A stretch of 64,000 bases of DNA from JANNUT01 sp046331425. GTDB taxonomy: Bacteria; Acidobacteriota; Polarisedimenticolia; J045. Shown here piece after piece: positions 54,446 to 63,333 of this stretch (position 1 is the first letter of the stretch; the number at the start of each line of letters is the position of its first letter). Location: NCBI GenBank assembly GCA_046331425.1, contig JAXLQU010000001.1:248001-312000 (forward strand), given 5' to 3'. Below the pieces are notes generated by a model. That model did no database searches. It worked only from the letters and a program-made list of their open reading frames with translations, and had not been told where the DNA came from. Position numbers and translations under genes: made by a program.

Positions 54446-55717
54446 ATGAGCACCACCGCTTCCCTCGGCATTGCGGCGATCACGGCAACAGACCCAGAGA
54501 TTGCTGCGGCGATCCAGTCCGAAGTCAACCGCCAGGAGACGCACTTGGAGTTGATCGCCTCCGAGAACTTCGTCAGCGAGGCGGTGCTCGAGGCGGCCGG
54601 TTCGATCTTCACCAACAAGTACGCCGAGGGGTATCCCAAAAAGCGCTACTACGGTGGATGCGAGTTCGTCGATCAGGTCGAGACGCTGGCGCGCGATCGA
54701 ATCAAACTGTTGTTCGGCGCCGAGTCGGCCAACGTACAACCGCATTCCGGGTCGCAAGCCAATCAAGGCGTCTACTTCTCCGTGCTCGAACCGGGCGACA
54801 CGATCCTGGGACTCGATCTCGCGCATGGCGGCCATCTCACGCATGGTCATCCGCTCAACTTGTCGGGCAAATTGTTCAAGGTCGTCCCGTATCACGTTCG
54901 ACGTGAGGACGAGCGCATCGACTACGACGAGATGGCCGAGTTGGCGCGCGAACATCGACCCAAGTTGATCATCGCGGGAGCCAGCGCCTACGCACGCCAC
55001 TTCGACTATGCCCGCATCAAAGCAATCGCCGATGACGTCGGCGCCAAGACCATGGCCGACATTGCGCACCCAGCGGGGCTCGTCGCCGCGGGGTTGCATC
55101 CGAATCCCACGCCACTCTTCGACTTCGTGACCTCGACCACTCACAAGACTCTGCGCGGGCCGCGCGGCGGCATCGTGCTGTGCAAGAAGGACTTCATCAA
55201 AGAGATCAATCGCACCGTGTTCCCGGGGCTTCAGGGCGGCCCGTTGGTGCACATCATCGCGGCCAAGGCAGTGGCGTTTCACGAAGCGTTGCAGCCGGCG
55301 TTCAAGCTCTACTCGCAGCAGGTGATCAAGAACGCGCAGGCGATGTCCCAAGCGATGGAAGCCGAGGGTTTTCGCGTCGTGAGCGGAGGCACCGACACGC
55401 ATCTGTTCTTGGTCGACGTTTTCCGCGAAGGGATCACCGGCAAGGATGCCGAGGAGACGCTCGACCGGGTCAACATCACCGTCAACAAGAACACGATACC
55501 GTTCGATCCAAACCCGCCGATGGTGGCGTCGGGCGTGCGCCTCGGAACTCCTGCGATGACGACTCGCGGCATGAAGGAACCCGAGATGCGCATCATGGCC
55601 CAACTGATCGCGCGAGCATTGCACCATCGTGCCGACGAGGCCGAGCTCGCCAAGGTCAAACAGGCGGTGATCGATCTGTGCGCAGGGTTCCCGCTCTACA
55701 AGGGGCGGCGCGCCTGA
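54446..55717 (+). CDS. glyA: Serine hydroxymethyltransferase
   Basis: The product is 423 residues. It has ELIASENFVSEAVLEAAGS, NKYAEGYPKKRYYGGCEFVD, HGGHLTHGHP, and the PLP-lysine motif TSTTHKTLRGPRGG (K234). It interconverts serine and glycine, loading tetrahydrofolate with one-carbon units. ATG 54446 is preceded by AGGAGA. The short 80-base upstream gap leaves little room for a riboswitch, and I see none. It is commonly linked to rpiB. Confidence 0.97.
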   Translation: MSTTASLGIAAITATDPEIAAAIQSEVNRQETHLELIASENFVSEAVLEAAGSIFTNKYAEGYPKKRYYGGCEFVDQVETLARDRIKLLFGAESANVQPHSGSQANQGVYFSVLEPGDTILGLDLAHGGHLTHGHPLNLSGKLFKVVPYHVRREDERIDYDEMAELAREHRPKLIIAGASAYARHFDYARIKAIADDVGAKTMADIAHPAGLVAAGLHPNPTPLFDFVTSTTHKTLRGPRGGIVLCKKDFIKEINRTVFPGLQGGPLVHIIAAKAVAFHEALQPAFKLYSQQVIKNAQAMSQAMEAEGFRVVSGGTDTHLFLVDVFREGITGKDAEETLDRVNITVNKNTIPFDPNPPMVASGVRLGTPAMTTRGMKEPEMRIMAQLIARALHHRADEAELAKVKQAVIDLCAGFPLYKGRRA

Positions 55718-55787
55718 GTTCGTTGCGGTACCGGGAGTTGTCGAGGCGGCTGGCGCAGCGAGCACCGCGTATGCTCTGGCCGCCGTG

Positions 55788-57668
55788 ATGAATCTCCTCA
55801 AGCACGTTCACGACCGCTACGAACACCGGCCGGGCCAAGACAGCATGGCCGATGCGGTGGCGCGTGCCTTCGCCACCGACGGGCAGTTGGTGGTCGAGGC
55901 CGGGACCGGTACCGGCAAGACGTTGGCCTACCTGATTCCGGCGCTGCAGTCGGGCGAGCCGGTGATCGTCAGCACCGGCACCAAGGCGCTGCAAGCGCAA
56001 CTGTTCGAGCGCGAAGCGCCGCTAGCGATCGCAGCGACCAATATCGCAGCGCGGTTCTCGCTCTTGAAGGGGCGTGAGAATTACTTGTGCAAGAAGCGGC
56101 TCGCGGAACTATCGCAAGACCCTCGCCTGGAGTGGGCCGCCGAGATTCCAGTCTTTCACGCGCTGGAGAGGTGGGCGCATCGCACCGAATTCGGTGATCG
56201 CGCCGAGCTGGAGCAGTTGTCGGACAACTCGCCGCTGTGGCGGTCGGTGGACGGACGGGCCGAGATCTGCGTGGGCCGCAACTGTGCACAGTACGACGGT
56301 TGCTTCGTCTATTCCGCGAGGCAGCGCGCCGGTGAATCGCAGGTGCTGGTGGTCAATCACGCACTCTTGTTCGCCGACTTGGCGCTGCGACAGAGCGGGG
56401 AAGGAGCGGTGCTCCCCGACTTCCGGCACTTGATCATCGATGAAGCGCATTTGGCCGCGGAGATCGCAGCCCAGCATTTCGGGATCCGCTTGTCCTCGCG
56501 GATGCTGGTCGAACTCGGTCGGGACGGCGCGAAAGAACTGGCCTTCAGCGCGGCCGATACGCTGCCGGCAACCACGCTCGAACGAGTGGCGCGCGAGTTC
56601 TTCATCGCGATCCGGCCTGCGGGATATCAAGCGCGCACCAGCTTCGTTTACGAGAGTCATCGCGCTCAACTCGCGCCGCTGGAAGAGCGATTGCGCCAGG
56701 CGCTGTTGGAGCTGGCGGATGCCTGCAGCGCCGGCGCCGGCCCACGCGGCGAGGAGCGGACACTGGTGGCAGCGCGCTGCGTCACCGCGTTGAGCGCACT
56801 CGATGCACTGCTGCAACCGGTTGCCGCCGGCCAGGTCCTCACGATCGAACCGCAGGGGCGTGACGGTGCCGTGTTGGCGAGTTGGCCGGTGGAGATCGGC
56901 CCTCGATTGGGTGAGCTGTTCGCCAAGCACTTCGATGCGGTGGTGGCAACATCGGCAACGTTGGCGGTGAGTGGCCGGGTCGAACGATCGGCGCGCGCCT
57001 TGGGAATGCCTCAGGCCGAAGCGCTCATCGTGCCATCACCGTTCGATCACAAGACGCAGGCGGCACTGTATGTGCCCCGTCACTTCCCCGATCCGCGCGA
57101 GCGCGAGTATCCCGAGCGAGCCTTGCGCGAGATCGAGAGCTTGATTGGACTGAGCCGCGGGCGCGCGCTCGTGTTGTTCGCGTCGCACCGGGCGCTGAAG
57201 TACGCGGCCGAGCGATTGCCGCACTCGTTGCCGTACACCGTCTTGGTGCAAGGGGAAGCGCCGCGCGAGCAACTGGTCGAGAAGTTCCGTAGCGACACAC
57301 ATTCGGTGCTGTTGGGTACGGCGTCGTTTCGGCAGGGGATCGATGTCCCGGGCGAGGCGCTGAGCCTGGTGATCGTCGACAAGTTGCCGTTTGCCGTTCC
57401 CGACGACCCGCTGGTGGCGGCGCGGGCCGACCTCGTGCGGCGGCGCGGCGGCGATCCGTTTCGAGAGGACCAATTGCCCGAGGCGATTCTCGATCTGAGG
57501 CAGGCCCTGGGGCGGCTGATTCGGACCAAGACCGATCGCGGGCTGTTGGCGCTGCTCGATGTGCGCGTGCGGACCAGGCCTTACGGGCGCGAGGTCTTGC
57601 GTTCGCTGCCGCCCTGGCCGCTGATAGAAGATTTGGAACAAGCCCATAGCTGGCTGCGCCACATCTGA
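55788..57668 (+). CDS. DinG/Rad3-family ATP-dependent DNA helicase (FeS)
   Basis: The product is 626 residues of the XPD-like superfamily 2. Walker A is AGTGTGKT (38-45), and a four-Cys iron-sulfur site is at C101, C161, C166 and C172. The DEAH box is D218-E-A-H221, and the C-terminal helicase motifs are LGTASFRQGIDVPGE and QALGRLIRT. It unwinds DNA 5' to 3', resolving structures such as R-loops or G4. The length is closer to YoaA/DinG-like than to archaeal XPD. Start ATG 55788; an adjacent in-frame GTG at 55785 is equally possible. A TATGCT hexamer lies 12 bases upstream. Confidence 0.9.
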   Translation: MNLLKHVHDRYEHRPGQDSMADAVARAFATDGQLVVEAGTGTGKTLAYLIPALQSGEPVIVSTGTKALQAQLFEREAPLAIAATNIAARFSLLKGRENYLCKKRLAELSQDPRLEWAAEIPVFHALERWAHRTEFGDRAELEQLSDNSPLWRSVDGRAEICVGRNCAQYDGCFVYSARQRAGESQVLVVNHALLFADLALRQSGEGAVLPDFRHLIIDEAHLAAEIAAQHFGIRLSSRMLVELGRDGAKELAFSAADTLPATTLERVAREFFIAIRPAGYQARTSFVYESHRAQLAPLEERLRQALLELADACSAGAGPRGEERTLVAARCVTALSALDALLQPVAAGQVLTIEPQGRDGAVLASWPVEIGPRLGELFAKHFDAVVATSATLAVSGRVERSARALGMPQAEALIVPSPFDHKTQAALYVPRHFPDPREREYPERALREIESLIGLSRGRALVLFASHRALKYAAERLPHSLPYTVLVQGEAPREQLVEKFRSDTHSVLLGTASFRQGIDVPGEALSLVIVDKLPFAVPDDPLVAARADLVRRRGGDPFREDQLPEAILDLRQALGRLIRTKTDRGLLALLDVRVRTRPYGREVLRSLPPWPLIEDLEQAHSWLRHI

Positions 57669-57712
57669 CGTGCGTCACGTGGTTCGAGCGGCCGAACCGG
57701 CCGCCCCTCGGG

Positions 57713-57718
57713 TATCCT
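57713..57718 (+). promoter_or_regulatory. Candidate -10 box for a leaderless transcript of the PfkB-type kinase
   Basis: TATCCT ends 6 bases before the ATG at 57725, and no Shine-Dalgarno lies between. A leaderless start is possible. No clear -35 is seen in the GC-rich sequence upstream. Confidence 0.35.
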
Positions 57719-57724
57719 CCCGCG

Positions 57725-58711
57725 ATGCAAAAACCAGAACTGGATGTTGTAGGAATCGGAAACGCCATCGTCGATGTGCTTTCCCATACGGAAGAAGCGG
57801 AACTGATCCGACTCGGGTTGACCAAGGGCTCGATGCGCTTGATCGACGCGCACGAGGCTCGTGACCTGTATCAGCGAATTGGGCCGGCGGTGGAGTGTTC
57901 CGGCGGCTCAGCCGCCAACACCATCGCGGGAATCGCCTCGCTCGGCGGCACTGCCGCTTACATCGGGAAAGTGCAGACCGACCAACTCGGCGACGTCTTT
58001 CGGCACGACCTGCGCTCGTTGGGCGTCGAGTTCGATACGCCGCCGGCAACTCATGGCCCATCCACGGCTCGCTGTTTCGTGCTGGTGACGCCCGATGGCC
58101 AGCGTACCATGCAGACGTTTCTTGGTGTGTCGGTAGAGCTCGGGGCCGATGACATCGCGGCCGAACAGATCGCGCGAGCCCAAGTCACGTATCTCGAGGG
58201 GTATCTTTTCGACCCGCCCGCGGCGCAACGGGCCTTCATCAAGGCGGCGCGCATCGCCCACGATGCAAAGCGACGTGTCGCGCTCACGCTCTCCGACTCA
58301 TTCTGTGTCGAGCGTCACCGCGCCGCGTTCTTGGATCTGGTGCACGGGCATGTCGACATCCTGTTTGCCAACGAACATGAGATCTGCTCGCTTTATCAGG
58401 TCGCCGACTTCGATCAAGCCTTGCAACAGGTGCGCGGGCATTGCGAGGTGGCGGTGCTGACTCGCAGCGAGAAGGGGAGTGTGGTTCTGCGCGGTGATGA
58501 ACTGCATGTCGTCGACGCGGTGCCGGGGGTCAAGGTAGTCGACACCACCGGCGCCGGCGATCTGTATGCAGCAGGGTTTCTATACGGCTTCACGCACGGA
58601 CGAGATCTGGCCGCGAGTGGCCGGATCGGCGCGATCGCCGCAGCGGAGGTGATCGCGCATTTCGGAGCCCGTCCTGAGACGTCGCTCCGCTCATTGATCG
58701 AGAGGGTGTGA
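57725..58711 (+). CDS. PfkB-family carbohydrate/nucleoside kinase (adenosine-kinase-like)
   Basis: The product is 328 residues of the ribokinase fold. It has ECSGGSAANTIAGIASLGG (about 58-76), VTYLEGYLFDPP, NEHEI, and the catalytic VVDTTGAGDLYAAGFLYG (Asp of GAGD). The sequence over the first 60 residues matches prokaryotic adenosine-kinase-like PfkB proteins. The substrate could be adenosine or a sugar; residues do not settle it. Its stop overlaps the pntA start, so the two are coupled. Confidence 0.88.
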   Translation: MQKPELDVVGIGNAIVDVLSHTEEAELIRLGLTKGSMRLIDAHEARDLYQRIGPAVECSGGSAANTIAGIASLGGTAAYIGKVQTDQLGDVFRHDLRSLGVEFDTPPATHGPSTARCFVLVTPDGQRTMQTFLGVSVELGADDIAAEQIARAQVTYLEGYLFDPPAAQRAFIKAARIAHDAKRRVALTLSDSFCVERHRAAFLDLVHGHVDILFANEHEICSLYQVADFDQALQQVRGHCEVAVLTRSEKGSVVLRGDELHVVDAVPGVKVVDTTGAGDLYAAGFLYGFTHGRDLAASGRIGAIAAAEVIAHFGARPETSLRSLIERV

Positions 58712-60258
58712 TGAGGGTTGGAGTCCCGAAGGAACTGTTCACGGGCGAGAAGCGGGTAGCTGCTACGCCCGACTCGGTCAAACGCCTGGCCAAATTCGGC
58801 TACAGCGTCGTGATCGAGAGCGGTGCAGGTGCCGCGGCCGGGTACGATGACGAAGCCTATCGCGCGGCAGGCGCCACGATCGGTAGTGCTGCTGAGGTCT
58901 GGGCCAGCGCCGTCGTTGCCAAGGTCCGTCCGCCCACCGAGCTGGAAATCTCGTCGTTGACCGCCGGTGCGACGCTGATCAGCTACCTATACCCCGCGCA
59001 AAACAAGGAACTGCTCGACAAACTGGCGGCCCGCAAGGTGAGCGTGATCGCAATGGACCAAGTGCCGCGCACCACGCGCGCACAGAAGGTCGATGCGTTG
59101 TCGTCGATGGGTAACCTCTCGGGTTATCGCGCCGTGATCGAGGCGACTCAAGCGTTGCCGCGGCCACTGGGCGGTCAAAGCACCGCAGCCGGGAAGATCG
59201 CGCCGGCCAAAGTTCTGGTGATTGGCGCCGGTGTCGCGGGATTGGCCGCGGTCGGCACGGCGCGCGCGCTCGGTGCGATCGTGCGCGCGTTCGATACGCG
59301 CCCCGTCGTGAAAGAACAGATCTCTTCGATGGGCGCCGAGTTTCTCGAGGTTCAGCTCGCCGAGGACGGAAGCGGCCAAGGCGGTTACGCCAAAGAGATG
59401 AGTCCCGAGTTCATCGCCGCCGAGATGGCGCTGTTCGCGGCGCAAGCCAAGGATGTCGACATCATCATCACGACCGCGCTGATTCCAGGAAAGCGTGCTC
59501 CGATCCTCATCACCAAGGCGATGGTGGAGAGCATGCGGCGCGGTTCGGTTGTGGTCGATTTGGCCGCGGAGCAAGGAGGGAACTGCGAGGTCACACAACC
59601 GGGTCAAGCGATCGTGCATGCAGGCGTGACGATCGTCGGCTACACCGACCTGGTTTCGCGGCTCGCAACGCAAGCCTCGCAGTTGTACGCCACCAATGTC
59701 GTGCATCTGTTGGATGAAGCCGGCGGCGCCGAGAAGTTCGCGCTGGCCGACGACAACGACATCCTGCGACCGATGACGGTGCTCAAAGACGGAGTCCTGC
59801 AGTGGCCTCCACCGAAGCCTGATGAAGCAACTCCCGCGGCTGCGGCGGCGGGGCCGAAGAAGCAGGTGTATGGCAGCCATCACGGGCCGCCGGTACCTGC
59901 CGCCGAAGGAAAGAAGTCGAGCAAAGCGTGGTGGATGGTCGCCTTTGCCGGAGCCGTCCTGTTGGGAATTGGAATCGGAGCGCCGCCCGTGTTTCTGACA
60001 CACTTCACGGTCTTCGTCTTGGCTTGTTTCATCGGGTATCAAGTGATCTGGAGTGTCACCCCCGCGTTGCACACCCCGTTGATGAGCGTCACCAACGCGA
60101 TCAGCGGCATCATCGTGCTTGGCGGGATGCTGCAGATCTCCGGACCCAAAGGTTCCCCGGCCACCCTGTTGGGTGCGATCGCCATCTTCGTGGCGATGAT
60201 CAACATTGCCGGTGGATTCCTCGTCACCCAGCGCATGCTGAAGATGTTCCGCCGATGA
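58711..60258 (+). CDS. pntA: NAD(P) transhydrogenase subunit alpha
   Basis: The product is 515 residues of the E. coli-type alpha subunit. The AlaDh/PNT domain starts MRVGVPKELFTGEKRVAATP and contains VIGAGVAGLAAVGTARALGA (NAD-binding) and AFDTRPVVKEQ. A low-complexity linker near 375-405 leads to about four membrane helices (405-510). It transfers hydride between NADH and NADP+ using the proton gradient, mainly to supply NADPH. ATG 58711 shares its A with the TGA of the preceding kinase gene. Confidence 0.96.
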   Translation: MRVGVPKELFTGEKRVAATPDSVKRLAKFGYSVVIESGAGAAAGYDDEAYRAAGATIGSAAEVWASAVVAKVRPPTELEISSLTAGATLISYLYPAQNKELLDKLAARKVSVIAMDQVPRTTRAQKVDALSSMGNLSGYRAVIEATQALPRPLGGQSTAAGKIAPAKVLVIGAGVAGLAAVGTARALGAIVRAFDTRPVVKEQISSMGAEFLEVQLAEDGSGQGGYAKEMSPEFIAAEMALFAAQAKDVDIIITTALIPGKRAPILITKAMVESMRRGSVVVDLAAEQGGNCEVTQPGQAIVHAGVTIVGYTDLVSRLATQASQLYATNVVHLLDEAGGAEKFALADDNDILRPMTVLKDGVLQWPPPKPDEATPAAAAAGPKKQVYGSHHGPPVPAAEGKKSSKAWWMVAFAGAVLLGIGIGAPPVFLTHFTVFVLACFIGYQVIWSVTPALHTPLMSVTNAISGIIVLGGMLQISGPKGSPATLLGAIAIFVAMINIAGGFLVTQRMLKMFRR

Positions 60259-61652
60259 ACGCCTCTCCGCTGCTCACCGTCGCTTACATTGGCGCCGCCG
60301 CGTTGTTCATCCTGAGCCTCAAGGGCTTGTCCCATCAGGAGACGGCGCGACGCGGCAACTTGTTCGGCACCGTCGGCATGATCATGGCGGTCTTGGCGAC
60401 CGCTTTCACGCATCACCTTCACGACGATGCACTCCTGCTGATCGGGCTCATTGGTGGATCGATCATCGGCGCCGTGCTCGCGGCGCGCGTGGCGATGACG
60501 GCCATGCCGCAACTGGTCGCCATCTTGCACAGTTTCGTCGGCTTGGCGGCCGTGCTCGTGGGCGTGTCGAATCACATTCTTCCGGCAGCCGAGTTGCTCG
60601 GCTCGGAAAAGACGATCCACGACATCGAAACCTACATCGGGGTTTGCATCGGTTCCTTGACTTTCACCGGATCGATCATCGCCTGGGGGAAGCTGCAGGG
60701 TGTGATCCGCAGCAAACCACTGCTGATTCCGGCGCGTCACTTGGTCAATCTGCTGATGTTCCTGGCTTGCATCTGGTTGGGTGTGCGCTATGTCCAACAC
60801 GGTCATGAGGCGCTGCCCGAATTGCTGATCATGACGGCGATCTCAGGCGTGTTCGGTGTCCATATGGTGATGGCGATCGGCGGTGCCGACATGCCGGTGG
60901 TGGTGTCGATGCTCAACAGCTACTCGGGTTGGGCGGCGTCGGCGGCCGGTTTCATGCTCTCCAACGACTTGTTGATCATCACCGGCGCACTGGTCGGTTC
61001 GTCGGGTGCGATCCTCAGCTACATCATGTGTCGCGCCATGAATCGTTCGTTCGTCTCGGTGATCCTGGGTGGATTCGGCGCGGAGGAAGGGGCTGCGCCG
61101 GCCGGCGGAGCGGTGATGGCCGGCGATCCGGTGGCCACCACCACTGAGGACGTGGTGGAACAACTTCGCGAAGCACGCAGCGTGATCATCGTGCCGGGTT
61201 ACGGGATGGCGGTGGCGCAGGCGCAACATCCGTTGCGCGAGGTGGTCGATCTGTTGCGCAAGCAGAACAAGCAGGTTCGATTTGCCATCCATCCGGTTGC
61301 CGGACGCTTGCCGGGCCACATGAACGTGTTGTTGGCCGAGGCCAACGTCTCGTACGACATCGTCTTGGAGATGGACGAAATCAACGAAGACTTCCCCAAG
61401 ACCGACGTGGTCCTGGTGATCGGCGCCAACGACATCGTCAACCCCAGCGCGTTGGACGATCCCTCCTCACCGATCGCCGGGATGCCGGTGCTGCATGCGT
61501 GGGAAGCGGAGGCGTGCATCGTCTTCAAACGCGGACGAGGCGCCGGCTATGCAGGGATCGAGAATCCACTGTTCTTCAAACCGAACACACGAATGCTGTA
61601 CGGAGATGCCAAGGCGACCGTGGAGAAGCTGTTGGCAGGATTGAAGGCGTAG
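60255..61652 (+). CDS. pntB: NAD(P) transhydrogenase subunit beta
   Basis: The product is 465 residues. About eight or nine helices come first, with AMPQLVAILHSFVGLAAVLVG and GADMPVVVSMLNSYSGWAAS. The NADP-binding domain follows: IIVPGYGMAVAQAQHP, FAIHPVAGRLPGHMNVLLAE, and LVIGANDIVNP. It completes the proton-translocating transhydrogenase with pntA, whose stop it overlaps by 4 bases. The arrangement is the standard two-subunit bacterial type. Confidence 0.97.
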   Translation: MNASPLLTVAYIGAAALFILSLKGLSHQETARRGNLFGTVGMIMAVLATAFTHHLHDDALLLIGLIGGSIIGAVLAARVAMTAMPQLVAILHSFVGLAAVLVGVSNHILPAAELLGSEKTIHDIETYIGVCIGSLTFTGSIIAWGKLQGVIRSKPLLIPARHLVNLLMFLACIWLGVRYVQHGHEALPELLIMTAISGVFGVHMVMAIGGADMPVVVSMLNSYSGWAASAAGFMLSNDLLIITGALVGSSGAILSYIMCRAMNRSFVSVILGGFGAEEGAAPAGGAVMAGDPVATTTEDVVEQLREARSVIIVPGYGMAVAQAQHPLREVVDLLRKQNKQVRFAIHPVAGRLPGHMNVLLAEANVSYDIVLEMDEINEDFPKTDVVLVIGANDIVNPSALDDPSSPIAGMPVLHAWEAEACIVFKRGRGAGYAGIENPLFFKPNTRMLYGDAKATVEKLLAGLKA

Positions 61653-61658
61653 GGACGA

Positions 61659-62462
61659 TTGCCGACGCCGCGCACCGCGATCTCCACGGACGGGACGCCG
61701 ATCCGGTTCGAGCTGGGCGGTTGTGGTGACGTGGCGCTGGTGTTCGTGCATTGCTGGAACGGCGAGCGTTCGTTTTGGCGCGAAACGCTCGCCGCTTTTT
61801 CAGAGCACCATACCGTTGTGGCCTTCGACCTCGCCGGCCACGGTGAGTCGGGACGGAATCGCAAGACCTGGAGCATCGCGGCGTATGCCGACGATCTCCG
61901 CGCGGTGGTCGAGTTGGTGCCGTCGCCTCGACTCGTGCTCATTGGCCACTCGATGGGCGCCTATGTCGCACTCGAGGCGGCGCTCGCGCTCGGCACCCGA
62001 GTGTTGGGGCTCGTGCCAGTCGACAGCCTGCTCGACGTAGCGTCGCGTCGGAGCCCGGCCCGTATCGAATCCGACCTTCTGCCGTGGCGCAGGGACTACG
62101 CGCGCTCGGTAGAGTTGTTCACACGTGCCTGGCTGTTCGCCGACAGCACACCGCCTGCAGTGATCGAGCGCGTGGTGGCGCTGGCCCGCAATGCCGACCC
62201 CACGATCGCGATCGAATCGATTGCCGACTGTTGGGGCTACGATGCCGCCGCGGCATTCGCGCAGCTGCGGATTCCGATTCACGCGATCAACGCCGATAAC
62301 CACCCCACCGATCTTCCCGGAAATCGACGGTTCGCCCCCCAGTTCAAGGTGACATTGATGAACGGGGTGGGGCACTACCCGATGCTCGAGGATCCGCCGC
62401 GTTTCAACGCGCTACTCGCAAATCTGCTTCGCGACGTGCTGTACCCGGCGGGGGGCGACTAG
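61659..62462 (+). CDS. Alpha/beta hydrolase fold protein
   Basis: The product is 267 residues. The nucleophile elbow is LIGHSMGAYVALEAA (Ser about 92), the oxyanion region is VFVHCWNGERSFW, and the C-terminal GVGHYPMLEDP supplies the catalytic His. It is an esterase/hydrolase of unknown substrate, cytoplasmic with no signal peptide. TTG 61659 is used as start because AGGGACG precedes it and upstream frame is closed; ATG alternatives lie too far inside. It lies 6 bases after pntB. Confidence 0.85.
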   Translation: MPTPRTAISTDGTPIRFELGGCGDVALVFVHCWNGERSFWRETLAAFSEHHTVVAFDLAGHGESGRNRKTWSIAAYADDLRAVVELVPSPRLVLIGHSMGAYVALEAALALGTRVLGLVPVDSLLDVASRRSPARIESDLLPWRRDYARSVELFTRAWLFADSTPPAVIERVVALARNADPTIAIESIADCWGYDAAAAFAQLRIPIHAINADNHPTDLPGNRRFAPQFKVTLMNGVGHYPMLEDPPRFNALLANLLRDVLYPAGGD

Positions 62463-62465
62463 AAT
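62460..62465 (+). promoter_or_regulatory. Candidate -10 box for a leaderless transcript of the methyltransferase
   Basis: TAGAAT overlaps the hydrolase stop and ends 6 bases before the GTG start at 62472. There is no Shine-Dalgarno. A leaderless or internal promoter is possible. Confidence 0.35.
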
Positions 62466-62471
62466 CCAGCC

Positions 62472-63290
62472 GTGTCCTCCGACTCGATCTACGTCCATGG
62501 CAGTACGCCGCCGGAACAAGAGCGTCTGGCGCGGCTGAATGCACTGATCAACCAAAGCTGCTTGCGCGAGATCGCCCCACGGTCGATGGAGCGTGCCCTC
62601 GATGTCGGATGCGGATTGGCTCAGTTCACGCGAGCGTTGGCGCGCGCGACGCTTGCCGCGGCGGTCGGGGTCGAGCGGGACCCGAAGCAACTGGCCGAGG
62701 CTCAGCGCTTGGCTGCTGCCGCTGACGACTCGCACTGGATCTCACTGCGTCAAGGCGAGGCTCCTGATCTTCCGTTGAGCGACGAGGAGTGGGGAACGTT
62801 CGATTTGGCGCATGCGCGATTCCTGCTCGAGCATGTGGCCGACCCCGCCGCCGTGGTGCGCGCCATGCTCAGGGCCCTCAAGCCGGGTGGCCGGATCGTT
62901 CTGGCCGACGACGATCACGACGTGTTGCGCCTGTGGCCGGAACCGGCCGGCACGATGGAAGTCTGGCGCGCCTACATCGCGTCGTATCTGCGACACGGCA
63001 ACGATCCGCACATCGGCCGCAAGCTCACCGCGCTGATCCACGACGCCGGCGCAGTGCCGGTACGAAGCAGCTGGATCTGGTTTGGCGCATGCCACGGCCA
63101 TCCCGACTTCGCACTACTGATCGAGAACATGGCGGCGATCCTGCGCGGTGCGCGCTCCTCGATCTTGGCCACCGGCCAGATCGACGACGCTTGTTTTGCG
63201 CGAGGGCTGCAAGGGTTGTCGTCGCTGTTGCATCGCCCCGGAGCGGCGCTTTGGTTTGCGATCTGTTGGGCCGAAGGACGCAAACCCTGA
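62472..63290 (+). CDS. Class I SAM-dependent methyltransferase
   Basis: The product is 272 residues. Motif I is ALDVGCGLAQFTRALA, VGVERDPKQL follows, then FDLAHARFLLEHVADPAAVV and LKPGGRIVLADDDHD. It is of the general Methyltransf_11/31 type; the substrate is unknown. The start is GTG 62472. It is convergent with the cinA-like gene; 63291-63333 has no clear terminator. Confidence 0.85.
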   Translation: MSSDSIYVHGSTPPEQERLARLNALINQSCLREIAPRSMERALDVGCGLAQFTRALARATLAAAVGVERDPKQLAEAQRLAAAADDSHWISLRQGEAPDLPLSDEEWGTFDLAHARFLLEHVADPAAVVRAMLRALKPGGRIVLADDDHDVLRLWPEPAGTMEVWRAYIASYLRHGNDPHIGRKLTALIHDAGAVPVRSSWIWFGACHGHPDFALLIENMAAILRGARSSILATGQIDDACFARGLQGLSSLLHRPGAALWFAICWAEGRKP

Positions 63291-63333
63291 TCGCCCCTGT
63301 TTCGTCCAGGAAACCCTGCGCTCCCCGCCGCTG

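Noticed and set aside
54416..55801. 461-codon minus-strand frame opposite glyA
   Set aside because: It is an antisense shadow of glyA; there is no ribosome site and no protein similarity.
58987..60072. 361-codon minus-strand frame opposite pntA
   Set aside because: It is a His/Arg-rich shadow frame with no motifs. pntA is unmistakable on the plus strand.
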